Origin: an uncultured Kineothrix sp.
GTDB lineage: Bacteria > Bacillota > Clostridia > Lachnospirales > Lachnospiraceae
Direction: 5' to 3'
DNA length: 18,961 nt
Assembly (NCBI GenBank): GCA_910587275.1
Contig: CAJUMD010000062.1
Span: 1 to 18,961, forward strand
In this document: piece by piece, positions 1 to 8,075 of the stretch
How positions within the stretch are numbered: position 1 is the stretch's first letter
Layout: every line of letters starts with the position of its first letter
Notes under the pieces: model-generated
Told to the model about the DNA's origin: nothing
Database searches by the model: none
The model's input: the letters and a program-made list of their open reading frames with translations, nothing else
Translations under genes and position numbers: made by a program

Positions 1-35
1 TTTTAGCCGGTGCAATACCCGTTAGTCTGACCGGA

Positions 36-50
36 AGGCTGAACTGTTAC
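36..50. repeat. solitary end motif of the 418-bp palindromic element
   Basis: The 15-mer AGGCTGAACTGTTAC occurs here and again, in the same orientation, at the right end of the palindromic element (18048-18062). The left end of that element carries the near-complementary form. The sequence to the left of the motif here does not resemble the rest of the element, so this is a lone end, an old scar, or the tip of a diverged copy. It lies about 30 bp upstream of the -35 of the carA promoter. Confidence 0.5.
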
Positions 51-79
51 TGATTTTTTAAGAACTTACTCCGCAGATA

Positions 80-109
80 TTGAAGCATGCCGACGGATTG
101 TGGTATAAT
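80..109 (+). promoter_or_regulatory. carAB promoter (sigma-70 type, extended -10)
   Basis: TTGAAG (80-85) is separated by 18 nt from a perfect TATAAT (104-109). The TGG directly before the -10 gives an extended -10. The start of transcription would fall near 116, leaving a leader of about 30-40 nt before carA. That is too short for a PyrR-type attenuator, and none is seen. This is the only strong promoter upstream of carA in the window. Confidence 0.75.
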
Positions 110-153
110 AAACCAATTTGGATTAAAATAGAGAGAGGATGGCGGTGAGGAAA

Positions 154-1260
154 ATGCAGGCATTTTTAATTTTGGAGGACGGCACCGTTTTTACGGGAAC
201 GCATATCGGCGCCGACAGGGAAGTCATCAGCGAAATCGTGTTTAATACGTCCATGGCAGGGTACCCGGAAGTGCTGACGGATCCTTCCTATGCGGGACAG
301 GCTGTCTGTATGACATATCCCTTAATCGGTAATTACGGGGTATGCAGGGAGGACATGGAATCGCGCAGACCGTGGGTGGACGGTTTTATCGTAAGGGAGC
401 TGTCGAGGACGGCAAGCAATTTCCGTACCGACCTGACGATACAGGAATTTCTGGAGGAGTATGGCGTACCCGGCATTGCCGGTATCGATACGCGGGCGCT
501 GACCAAGATTCTCCGGGAAAAGGGTACGATGAACGGTATGATTACGACGGATGCCGCTTACCGGCCGGAGGAGGTGCTTCCCCGCCTGAAGGCATATAAC
601 ACCGGTCATGTGGTGGAGAAAGTGACATGCACGCACAAATACCGGCTGGAAGCAAATGCGGACGGGGACGGGCAAAACGGCACAGGGCTGCGGGTGGCGC
701 TTTTGGACCTTGGGGCGAAGGACAACATTGCGGATTCCCTGAGGAAAAGGGGCTGCAGCGTGACAGTGTATCCGGCACTTACCCCGGCGGGGGAAATCCT
801 TGCGGATGCGCCGGACGGCATTATGTTAAGCAACGGTCCCGGCGACCCGAAGGAGTGCGGTTCCGTTATTGAGGAAATAAGAAAACTGTATGAAACGGAT
901 GTCCCCATATTTGCCATTTGTTTGGGGCATCAATTGATGGCGCTTGCCGCGGGGGCGGATACCCATAAGATGAAATACGGACACCGAGGGGGCAACCATC
1001 CGGTGAAGGACCTGGCAACCGGAAAGGTGTATATATCTTCCCAAAACCATGGCTATGTGGTGGATACGGACCGGCTGGATTCCCGTGTGGCGGTGCCGGC
1101 ATTCTGCAACGTGAACGACGGAACCAACGAAGGACTTTCCTATACGGGGAAAGATATTTTTACGGTGCAGTTCCATCCGGAGGCATGTCCGGGTCCCCAG
1201 GATTCCGCCTACCTGTTTGACCGGTTTATTGACAGTATGAACCGCAGGGGAAAGAATTAG
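154..1260 (+). CDS. carA: carbamoyl-phosphate synthase small (glutaminase) subunit
   Basis: CarA hydrolyses glutamine and channels ammonia to CarB for carbamoyl phosphate, the precursor of pyrimidines and arginine, in the cytoplasm. The N-terminal CPSase domain begins MQAFLILEDG, as is usual for the family. The C-terminal class-I glutamine amidotransferase domain shows the SNGPGDP loop, the nucleophile Cys256 in AICLGHQ, and the catalytic His in VQFHPEA. The length (368 aa) is normal. ATG 154 is preferred because the family aligns from this Met and GGCGGTGA lies just upstream. In-frame alternatives are ATG 139, which has no room for a ribosome binding site, and GTG 145, which sits 6 nt after GAGAGAGG. 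carB follows after 72 nt, so the two are probably cotranscribed from the promoter at 80-109. Confidence 0.96.
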   Translation: MQAFLILEDGTVFTGTHIGADREVISEIVFNTSMAGYPEVLTDPSYAGQAVCMTYPLIGNYGVCREDMESRRPWVDGFIVRELSRTASNFRTDLTIQEFLEEYGVPGIAGIDTRALTKILREKGTMNGMITTDAAYRPEEVLPRLKAYNTGHVVEKVTCTHKYRLEANADGDGQNGTGLRVALLDLGAKDNIADSLRKRGCSVTVYPALTPAGEILADAPDGIMLSNGPGDPKECGSVIEEIRKLYETDVPIFAICLGHQLMALAAGADTHKMKYGHRGGNHPVKDLATGKVYISSQNHGYVVDTDRLDSRVAVPAFCNVNDGTNEGLSYTGKDIFTVQFHPEACPGPQDSAYLFDRFIDSMNRRGKN

Positions 1261-1332
1261 GACGGAAGAAGGAAAGCAGGAACGGATAAGAAATTAGGGG
1301 CGCAAACAAGCAGCGCAGAAATGAGGTAAGCA

Positions 1333-4300
1333 ATGCCAAAGAATCCGAACGTTAAAAAAGTACTGGTTATCGGCTCCGGTCCCATCGTTATCGGGCAGGC
1401 GGCGGAGTTTGACTATGCGGGCACACAGGCGTGCCGTTCCCTGAAAGAGGAAGGAATCGAAGTGGTGCTGGTGAATTCCAATCCTGCCACCATTATGACG
1501 GACAGGGATATTGCGGATAAAGTATATATCGAGCCTTTGACGGCAAAGGTGCTGGAACAGATTATTGAAAAGGAGAAACCGGACAGCGTACTTCCCACGC
1601 TGGGGGGACAGGCGGGACTAAACCTTGGCATGGAACTGGATGAATCCGGTTTTTTGGAAAAGCATAACGTGACATTGCTCGGTACGACGGCGAAAACCAT
1701 AAAAAAGGCGGAAGATCGGCTGGAATTTAAGGAAACGATGGAGAAAATCGGCGAACCGTGCGCGGCTTCCCTTGTGGTGGAAAACATACCGGACGGTGTG
1801 GCGTTTGCGGCAAAAATCGGTTATCCGGTGGTGCTGCGTCCCGCATACACCCTGGGCGGTTCCGGCGGCGGCATCGCCCATAACCAAACGGAACTGGAGG
1901 AGATACTGGAAAACGGGCTGCGCCTTTCCCGTGTGGGGCAGGTATTGGTGGAACGCTGCATTGCCGGCTGGAAGGAAATCGAGTACGAAGTGATGCGCGA
2001 CAGTGCGGGAAACTGCATTACCGTCTGCAACATGGAAAACATCGACCCCGTGGGCGTGCATACCGGCGACAGCATCGTCGTGGCTCCGTCCCAGACGCTG
2101 ATGGATAAGGAATACCAGATGCTGCGCAGTTCCGCCCTGAACATCATCAATGAACTGGAGATTACGGGAGGGTGCAACGTACAGTTTGCGCTGCATCCCG
2201 ACAGCTTTGAATACTGCGTCATAGAAGTCAATCCCCGTGTCAGCCGTTCTTCCGCCCTGGCATCCAAGGCAACGGGATACCCGATTGCAAAGGTGGCGGC
2301 AAAGATTGCGCTTGGATATACGCTGGATGAAATTAAAAATGCCATTACGGGCAAAACCTATGCCAGCTTTGAACCGGCGCTGGATTACTGCGTGGTGAAG
2401 ATTCCGAGACTCCCTTTCGATAAATTTATTACGGCAAAACGTACCCTTACCACACAGATGAAAGCTACCGGCGAAGTTATGAGCATCTGTACGAATTTTG
2501 AAGGGGCGCTCATGAAGGCAATCCGCTCCCTGGAACAGCATGTGGACTGCCTGTTAAGTTATGATTTTTCCAAACTGTCCGTGGAAGAACTGGCAGAGCG
2601 GATGAAAAAAGTGGACGACCAAAGAATTTATGTCATTGCGGAAGCCCTGCGCAAAGGTATGGATATGGAAAGCATCCATGAAATCACCATGATTGACCGC
2701 TGGTTCATCGATAAGATTGCGGTATTGGTGGAAATGGAACAGGCGTTACAGGCAGGACCGCTTACCGTGGAGCTGTTAAAAGAAGCGAAACGTATGGAAT
2801 ACCCGGATCAGGTTATCGGCAGGCTCACCGGAAAGACGCAAGGGGAGATTCGTACGATGCGTTATGAAAACGGCATTACGGCGGCGTTTAAGATGGTGGA
2901 TACCTGCGCGGCGGAATTTGAGGCAAATACGCCCTATTATTATTCCTGCTTCGGCAGTGAAAGCGAGGCGGTGGAGACGCATCCGCCCAAAAAGGTGCTG
3001 GTGCTCGGTTCCGGTCCCATCCGTATCGGGCAGGGGATTGAGTTTGACTATTGTTCCGTACATGCCACCTGGGCGTTTGCCAAAGCGGGTTATGAAACCA
3101 TTATCGTCAATAACAACCCGGAGACGGTAAGTACGGATTTTGATATTGCAGATAAACTTTATTTTGAACCATTGACGCCGGAGGACGTGGAGAATATCGT
3201 CAACATCGAAAAACCGGACGGGGCGGTGGTACAGTTTGGCGGACAGACCGCGATTAAGCTGACGGAAAGCCTGATGAAGATGGGCGTCCCCATTCTCGGC
3301 ACCAGTGCGGAAAACGTGGACGCGGCGGAAGACAGGGAGCGGTTCGACGCCATTTTGGAGCAGTGCGGGATTCCGAGACCTTCGGGCGGTACGGTTTATA
3401 CGGCGGAGGAAGCGAAGGCGGTGGCGAACCGTTTGGGCTATCCGGTGTTAGTGCGTCCGTCTTATGTGCTGGGCGGCCAGGGGATGCAGATTGCCATTTC
3501 CGACGGGGAAGTGGAAGAATTTATGGAAATTATCAATCGGATTGCGCAGGATCATCCGATTTTGGTGGATAAGTATCTGCAGGGAAAGGAAATCGAAGTG
3601 GATGCGGTCTGCGACGGCACGGATATCCTGATTCCGGGTATTATGGAGCATATTGAACGGGCGGGTGTTCATTCCGGCGACAGTATTTCGGTGTATCCGG
3701 CGCAGACCATCAGCGGGAAAGTGAAGGAAACCATTGCGGATTATACGGCAAGGCTGGCGAAAGCGCTGCATGTCATAGGATTGATTAACATCCAGTTCAT
3801 TGCGGTGGGAGAGGACGTTTACGTTATCGAGGTCAATCCCCGTTCGTCCCGTACGGTACCTTATATCAGTAAGGTGACGGGGATTCCCATAGTGGATTTG
3901 GCGACGGAGGTCATTATCGGCAAATCCATCCGGGAGCTTGGGTATGAACCGGGGCTGCAAAAGGAAGCCGGATATGTTGCCGTTAAGATGCCGGTATTTT
4001 CCTTTGAGAAAATACGTGGGGCGGAAATCAGTTTAGGACCGGAAATGAAGTCCACAGGTGAATGCCTGGGCATTTCCAAAACCTTTCATGAGGCGCTGTA
4101 CAAGGCATTCCTTGGGGCAGGCGTGAACCTGCCGAAGTTCCGTCAGATGATTATCACTGTAAAGGATGCGGACAAAGGGGAAGCCATTGAAATCGGCAGG
4201 CGCTTTGAGAAACTGGGATACACCATCTATGCCACGAGAAGTACGGCAAATGCCTTAAAGGAGGCCGGTGTCCGTGTCCGTAAGGTAAACAAGATCAGGC

Positions 4301-4533
4301 AGGAGTCGCCGACGGTGATGGATTTGATTTTAGGCCATAAGATAGATTTGGTAATCGACACGCCAACACAGGGACGCGACAAGTCCAGGGACGGTTTCCT
4401 CATCCGCCGGACGGCAATCGAAACTGGCGTGAACTGTTTAACGTCGCTGGATACCGCGAAAGCCCTGCTGACCAGTCTGGAACATGTGGGCGGGGAGGGG
4501 AAACTGACGCTGGTGGATATCGCTTCATTATAA
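1333..4533 (+). CDS. carB: carbamoyl-phosphate synthase large subunit
   Basis: CarB makes carbamoyl phosphate from bicarbonate, ammonia and two ATP, in complex with CarA. At 1066 aa it is full length. Two homologous halves are visible. The first starts PNVKKVLVIGSGPIVIGQAAEFDYAG. The second starts near residue 554 with KKVLVLGSGPIRIGQGIEFDY. Each carries an ATP-grasp domain with glycine-rich loops (LGGSGGG, VLGGQGM) and the EVNPR metal-binding motif. The last 130 residues or so form the MGS-like allosteric domain (TVKDADKGEAIEIGRRFEKLG). GAGGT lies 6-7 nt before ATG 1333. No truncation or missing key residue was noticed. Expression is most likely from the carA promoter. Confidence 0.97.
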   Translation: MPKNPNVKKVLVIGSGPIVIGQAAEFDYAGTQACRSLKEEGIEVVLVNSNPATIMTDRDIADKVYIEPLTAKVLEQIIEKEKPDSVLPTLGGQAGLNLGMELDESGFLEKHNVTLLGTTAKTIKKAEDRLEFKETMEKIGEPCAASLVVENIPDGVAFAAKIGYPVVLRPAYTLGGSGGGIAHNQTELEEILENGLRLSRVGQVLVERCIAGWKEIEYEVMRDSAGNCITVCNMENIDPVGVHTGDSIVVAPSQTLMDKEYQMLRSSALNIINELEITGGCNVQFALHPDSFEYCVIEVNPRVSRSSALASKATGYPIAKVAAKIALGYTLDEIKNAITGKTYASFEPALDYCVVKIPRLPFDKFITAKRTLTTQMKATGEVMSICTNFEGALMKAIRSLEQHVDCLLSYDFSKLSVEELAERMKKVDDQRIYVIAEALRKGMDMESIHEITMIDRWFIDKIAVLVEMEQALQAGPLTVELLKEAKRMEYPDQVIGRLTGKTQGEIRTMRYENGITAAFKMVDTCAAEFEANTPYYYSCFGSESEAVETHPPKKVLVLGSGPIRIGQGIEFDYCSVHATWAFAKAGYETIIVNNNPETVSTDFDIADKLYFEPLTPEDVENIVNIEKPDGAVVQFGGQTAIKLTESLMKMGVPILGTSAENVDAAEDRERFDAILEQCGIPRPSGGTVYTAEEAKAVANRLGYPVLVRPSYVLGGQGMQIAISDGEVEEFMEIINRIAQDHPILVDKYLQGKEIEVDAVCDGTDILIPGIMEHIERAGVHSGDSISVYPAQTISGKVKETIADYTARLAKALHVIGLINIQFIAVGEDVYVIEVNPRSSRTVPYISKVTGIPIVDLATEVIIGKSIRELGYEPGLQKEAGYVAVKMPVFSFEKIRGAEISLGPEMKSTGECLGISKTFHEALYKAFLGAGVNLPKFRQMIITVKDADKGEAIEIGRRFEKLGYTIYATRSTANALKEAGVRVRKVNKIRQESPTVMDLILGHKIDLVIDTPTQGRDKSRDGFLIRRTAIETGVNCLTSLDTAKALLTSLEHVGGEGKLTLVDIASL

Positions 4534-4587
4534 TAAACAGAATAAACAGGAGACGGAGCATTGGATTATGTGAAAGGGGTGGATTTT

Positions 4588-4740
4588 ATGAATGGCGTGT
4601 TGGAAACGGAGCAGGCAGAAAAACGTCTTTGGGTGTCTTCCGACGGCTTTCAGGGATGCATTATTTTCTTCAACACGAAGGAGTGGGCGAAAGAATTCCG
4701 CAGGATAATGGGATATGGGCTGTCAAATGGGGCAGATTGA
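4588..4740 (+). CDS. small hypothetical protein (50 aa)
   Basis: I do not recognise this ORF. It starts at ATG 4588 with AAAGGGG 9-15 nt upstream and ends TGA 4740, in the gap between carB and queH-argS. An in-frame TTG at 4561 would add nine residues and sits near AGGAGACGGAG, so the start is uncertain. The product (MNGVLETEQAEKRLWVSSDG...) is charged, with a hydrophobic patch CIIFF in the middle followed by an amphipathic stretch KEWAKEFRRI. No signal peptide or metal motif is seen. Spacing and strand fit one operon with carB and queH-argS. It could be a genuine small protein or chance coding in a 246-nt gap. Confidence 0.45.
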   Translation: MNGVLETEQAEKRLWVSSDGFQGCIIFFNTKEWAKEFRRIMGYGLSNGAD

Positions 4741-4779
4741 AGGAAAGCGGCAGCGGATGAAAAAGGGAAGGAAAACGGC

Positions 4780-7254
4780 GTGGGAAGCAATAACAGGAAT
4801 TACGCGAAAGAGCTGGAACGGCTCATAACGGGGCTGGATGCCGGGCACACATCCAACAGGAGTGTCCTGCTGCACAGTTGCTGCGCCCCGTGCAGCAGTT
4901 ATGTCATGGAATATCTGAGGGAATATTTTGACCTGACCGTATTTTACTATAATCCGAATATTACGGAGGATGCGGAATACCGCAAAAGGGTGGAAGAACA
5001 GAAACGCCTGATAGCGGAATACAACCGCCAGGTGGAGACGCATTGCCTGGAAGGGATGCAGTCCACGGCTGCGGCACGGAGGATTCAGGTCATCGAGGGG
5101 GATTATGAACCCGCGTGTTTTTTCGCGGCGGCAAAAGGTATGGAGGACTGTCCGGAAGGGGGGCAGCGGTGCTTTGCCTGTTACCGTCTGCGGCTAGAGA
5201 AGACGGCGCAGCTTGCGGCACAGGGGGGCTACGGTTTTTTTACCACGACGCTGACCATCAGCCCGCTTAAGAACGCGGGGAAGTTAAATGAAATCGGGGA
5301 AGAACTGGCAGGAAAATACGGGGTGGCTTTCCTGCCTTCGGATTTTAAGAAAAAGGACGGCTATAAACGTTCCGTGGAGCTGTCCGGGCAGTTCGGGCTG
5401 TACCGCCAGGACTACTGCGGGTGTGTGTATTCCAGGGCTCCAGGAAGCCGAAGGCTGGATAGTTACGAGAAAGGAGAATTTATGGAAAAACTTTTGGATT
5501 TGGTATCGGAGGAGATGAAGCAGGCGTTTACGGCAGCAGGATATGACGGAGGATTGGGAAAGGTGACGCCGTCCAACCGTCCGGATTTGTGCGAATACCA
5601 GTGTAACGGCGCCATGGCGGGGGCAAAGCAGTATAAGAAAGCGCCGATGGCGATTGCACAGGACGTGGTAAACGCGCTGGGGGACAGCAAAGTATTTGCG
5701 GAAGCGGCGGCGGTGAATCCGGGCTTTTTGAATTTAAAACTGAATCCCGCGTTTGTAAGAGACTATTTGGAGCGCATGGCGCGGGCGGAAAAATTCGGGT
5801 TGGAAATGCCGGAACGTCCTAAAAAGATTGTAATCGATTACGGCGGTCCCAATGTGGCGAAACCGCTGCACGTGGGGCATCTGCGTTCCGCGATTATCGG
5901 GGAGAGCGTAAAGCGCATTGCCCGTTATGCGGGGCATGAGGTAACCGGGGATATCCATTTGGGAGACTGGGGGCTTCAGATGGGGTTAATCATTACGGAA
6001 CTGCGGGAACGGCAGCCGGACCTTCTTTATTTTGAGGAAAATTATGAAGGGGAATATCCGGCGGAGGCGCCTTTTACCATATCGGAGTTAGAGGAGATTT
6101 ATCCCACGGCGAGCGCGAAGTCCAAGGAGGACGCCGCATACAAGGAAAAGGCAATGGACGCCACATTCAAACTCCAGAGCGGCGTAAGGGGGTACCGCGC
6201 CCTTTGGAACCATATCATGGATGTGTCGGTGGCAGACCTTAAGAAGAATTATAAGAACCTGAACGTGGAATTCGATTTATGGAAAGGGGAATCGGATGTC
6301 CATGATTTGATTCCGGCGATGGTGGAGGAGATGAAAAAGGGCGGTTACGCTTATCTGAGCGAGGGCGCTTTGGTGGTGGACGTAAAGGAAGAAACGGACA
6401 CGAAAGAAGTGCCGCCCTGCATGATTTTAAAATCGGACGGCGCTTCCCTGTATAACACCACGGACCTTGCCACCATTATGGACCGTATGGACAAAATCAA
6501 TCCCGACGAAATCATTTACGTGGTGGACAAGCGGCAGGAACTGTATTTTGAACAGGTGTTCCGCTGCGCAAGGAAGACGGGACTGGTGCGGCCGGAAACG
6601 GAGTTAAAGTTCTTAGGCTTCGGTACGATGAACGGGAAGGACGGCAAGCCCTTTAAGACAAGGGCGGGCGGCGTGATGCGCTTGGAATCGCTGTTGGAGG
6701 AAATCAACGAGGAGATGTACCGCAAGATTATGAGCCAGGAAAACCGTACCATGCCGGAAGGGGAAGCAGGGGAAACGGCGAAGACTGTGGCGCTGTCGGC
6801 GGTGAAATACGGGGATTTGTCCAACCAGGCATCCAAGGATTATATTTTTGACATCGACCGCTTTACGTCTTCGGAAGGGGATACGGGACCGTATATTTTA
6901 TATACCATCGCCCGCATGAAATCCATCCTTGGCAAGTATGAAAAGACAGGGGAAAAAGCGGAAGAAGCGGCGCTGCAGCCTGCGTCCGGCGAATCGGAAA
7001 AGAGCCTGATGTTGCAGCTTGCGGGCTTTAACGCCATGATGGAGGGCGCTTATGCGGAAACCGCGCCCCATAAAGTATGCTCCTATATTTATGACCTTGC
7101 CAACGCGTTTAACCGTTTTTACCATGAGACGAAGATTCTGACCGAGGAGGACCAAGCGAAAAAAGAGGGTTGGATTGCCCTGCTGGCGCTGACGCGGGAT
7201 GTGCTGGAAAACTGTATCGGCGTGCTGGGATTTTCGGCGCCGGACCGGATGTAG
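4780..7254 (+). CDS. queH-argS: in-frame QueH-ArgS fusion: epoxyqueuosine reductase + arginyl-tRNA synthetase
   Basis: This is one uninterrupted frame of 824 codons. Residues 1 to about 225 are QueH (DUF208), the iron-sulfur epoxyqueuosine reductase that makes the last step of tRNA queuosine. It has the early CCAPC motif (Cys34, 35, 38), the CFAC pair (Cys131, 134), LTISPLKN, and the terminal DYCGC motif (Cys213, 215). In stand-alone QueH the DYCGC motif lies near the C-terminus, so the QueH part is complete. About 20 linker-like residues follow, then a complete class-I ArgS from Met235, with HVGH at 364-367. The start is GTG 4780, with AAGGGAAGGA upstream. No stop codon separates the two enzymes. 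Whether a fused protein, two proteins, or both are made cannot be told from sequence. Confidence 0.85.
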   Translation: MGSNNRNYAKELERLITGLDAGHTSNRSVLLHSCCAPCSSYVMEYLREYFDLTVFYYNPNITEDAEYRKRVEEQKRLIAEYNRQVETHCLEGMQSTAAARRIQVIEGDYEPACFFAAAKGMEDCPEGGQRCFACYRLRLEKTAQLAAQGGYGFFTTTLTISPLKNAGKLNEIGEELAGKYGVAFLPSDFKKKDGYKRSVELSGQFGLYRQDYCGCVYSRAPGSRRLDSYEKGEFMEKLLDLVSEEMKQAFTAAGYDGGLGKVTPSNRPDLCEYQCNGAMAGAKQYKKAPMAIAQDVVNALGDSKVFAEAAAVNPGFLNLKLNPAFVRDYLERMARAEKFGLEMPERPKKIVIDYGGPNVAKPLHVGHLRSAIIGESVKRIARYAGHEVTGDIHLGDWGLQMGLIITELRERQPDLLYFEENYEGEYPAEAPFTISELEEIYPTASAKSKEDAAYKEKAMDATFKLQSGVRGYRALWNHIMDVSVADLKKNYKNLNVEFDLWKGESDVHDLIPAMVEEMKKGGYAYLSEGALVVDVKEETDTKEVPPCMILKSDGASLYNTTDLATIMDRMDKINPDEIIYVVDKRQELYFEQVFRCARKTGLVRPETELKFLGFGTMNGKDGKPFKTRAGGVMRLESLLEEINEEMYRKIMSQENRTMPEGEAGETAKTVALSAVKYGDLSNQASKDYIFDIDRFTSSEGDTGPYILYTIARMKSILGKYEKTGEKAEEAALQPASGESEKSLMLQLAGFNAMMEGAYAETAPHKVCSYIYDLANAFNRFYHETKILTEEDQAKKEGWIALLALTRDVLENCIGVLGFSAPDRM
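5482..7254 (+). CDS. argS: arginyl-tRNA synthetase from internal start
   Basis: ArgS charges tRNA-Arg with arginine using ATP. The internal ATG 5482 has AAAGGAG 5 nt upstream (5470-5476), one of the best ribosome binding sites in the window. It would give a 590-aa ArgS of normal length. The sequence shows the N-terminal add-1 tRNA-binding domain, the class-I HIGH-type motif HVGH (130-133 in this numbering), and GKPFKTRAGGVM in place of a canonical KMSKS, as is common in ArgS. The anticodon-binding domain ends FYHETKIL...GVLGFSAPDRM. The strong internal ribosome binding site suggests that free ArgS is made even though the upstream queH frame lacks a stop. cas6 starts 43 nt downstream with no clear promoter or terminator between. 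Confidence 0.85.
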   Translation: MEKLLDLVSEEMKQAFTAAGYDGGLGKVTPSNRPDLCEYQCNGAMAGAKQYKKAPMAIAQDVVNALGDSKVFAEAAAVNPGFLNLKLNPAFVRDYLERMARAEKFGLEMPERPKKIVIDYGGPNVAKPLHVGHLRSAIIGESVKRIARYAGHEVTGDIHLGDWGLQMGLIITELRERQPDLLYFEENYEGEYPAEAPFTISELEEIYPTASAKSKEDAAYKEKAMDATFKLQSGVRGYRALWNHIMDVSVADLKKNYKNLNVEFDLWKGESDVHDLIPAMVEEMKKGGYAYLSEGALVVDVKEETDTKEVPPCMILKSDGASLYNTTDLATIMDRMDKINPDEIIYVVDKRQELYFEQVFRCARKTGLVRPETELKFLGFGTMNGKDGKPFKTRAGGVMRLESLLEEINEEMYRKIMSQENRTMPEGEAGETAKTVALSAVKYGDLSNQASKDYIFDIDRFTSSEGDTGPYILYTIARMKSILGKYEKTGEKAEEAALQPASGESEKSLMLQLAGFNAMMEGAYAETAPHKVCSYIYDLANAFNRFYHETKILTEEDQAKKEGWIALLALTRDVLENCIGVLGFSAPDRM

Positions 7255-7297
7255 GAGCGCGTGGCGGAAAAACAAAGGAAAAGAGGAATTTTGCCAT

Positions 7298-8035
7298 ATG
7301 TTAGCGGAACTGCGGATGAAACTCGAAACCGGAGGAACGGATTTCGGGTATTGTCAGTCATCAAATATGCAAGGTGTCTTAATGCAGCGGTTAGCTCCTG
7401 CTTATGCGGAAAAACTGCATGAGCAGGGGCTAAAACCGTACAGTCAGTATCTATTGGCCAAAGAGCGGAAAGAGTGGGTCGTAAAGACTTTTACGCAGGA
7501 GGCTTATCAGGAAATTATTCCCCCGTTATTGGACGGAACGTTCACTCATTTTGTAATAGAGAAAAAGGGCTGGGAGATAGGGATATGCGCCAAGGAACTG
7601 AAAACAACCGGTAAGCAGGAATTGCTGGAAGAATTTTATTCCGGTCCGTGCAGCGGAATCCTGAATCTGGAATTTCTGACGCCAACGGCGTTTAAAAGCA
7701 ATGGCAGGTATCAGATTTTCCCGGATATGCGGTATATTTACCAAAGCCTTATGAATAAGTACAGCGCTGCTTCGGCGGAAATGGAGATGTATGACGGGGA
7801 GACGCTGGAACAGTTGGTGGTGCATAGCAGCGTGGTGCGGTACCGTCTGCACAGCACGTTTTTTCCTTTGGAGGGTGTGAAAATTCCTTCTTTTAAAGGG
7901 GAAATCACCGTTAAGGTCGGGGGGACACAGACCATGGCGAGATATGCCAGATTATTGGCAAGGTTTGGCGAGTATGCGGGACTGGGTATTAAGACGGCGA
8001 TGGGGATGGGAGGATTGAAGCTGGAGCGTGTTTGA
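7298..8035 (+). CDS. cas6: CRISPR-associated endoribonuclease Cas6
   Basis: Cas6 cuts the CRISPR precursor RNA inside each repeat to leave the 8-nt tag used by the Csm complex. The 245-aa protein is a RAMP-fold Cas6. Its C-terminal glycine-rich loop reads GEYAGLGIKTAMGMGG. The segment LHEQGLKPYSQ near residues 40-50 places His41 where other Cas6 enzymes have their catalytic His. ATG 7298 is chosen because homology begins there and GAGG lies 11 nt upstream; the frame is open 33 codons further upstream without Cas6-like sequence. The last codons (GAG CGT GTT TGA) lie in a 17-bp sequence identical to the end of the MITE at 14094-14286, so the C-terminus may have been set by an insertion scar. 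It is first gene of the cas-csm operon. Confidence 0.9.
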   Translation: MLAELRMKLETGGTDFGYCQSSNMQGVLMQRLAPAYAEKLHEQGLKPYSQYLLAKERKEWVVKTFTQEAYQEIIPPLLDGTFTHFVIEKKGWEIGICAKELKTTGKQELLEEFYSGPCSGILNLEFLTPTAFKSNGRYQIFPDMRYIYQSLMNKYSAASAEMEMYDGETLEQLVVHSSVVRYRLHSTFFPLEGVKIPSFKGEITVKVGGTQTMARYARLLARFGEYAGLGIKTAMGMGGLKLERV

Positions 8036-8040
8036 AAATT
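8024..8040. repeat. solo MITE end overlapping the cas6 stop codon
   Basis: GAGCGTGTTTGAAAATT is identical over 17 bp to the left end of the MITE-like element at 14094. With the next three bases (GCT) it also matches the inverted right end of that element with one mismatch in 20. The TGA inside it ends cas6. It is followed by an imperfect tandem GCTCTAAG at 8041-8048 and 8051-8058. It could be the footprint of an excised or eroded copy. Confidence 0.55.
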
Positions 8041-8075
8041 GCTCTAAGCTGCTCTAAGGGAAGGGAGAAGGAAAG

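Noticed and set aside
1618..2541. 307-codon open frame on the - strand inside carB.
   Set aside because: Shadow of a long, GC-rich conserved gene; no family resemblance and fully covered by carB.
7255..7297. Dedicated promoter for the cas6-csm operon in the argS-cas6 gap.
   Set aside because: The 43 nt contain no -35/-10 pair; the promoter may lie within argS, or the operon may be read from upstream.
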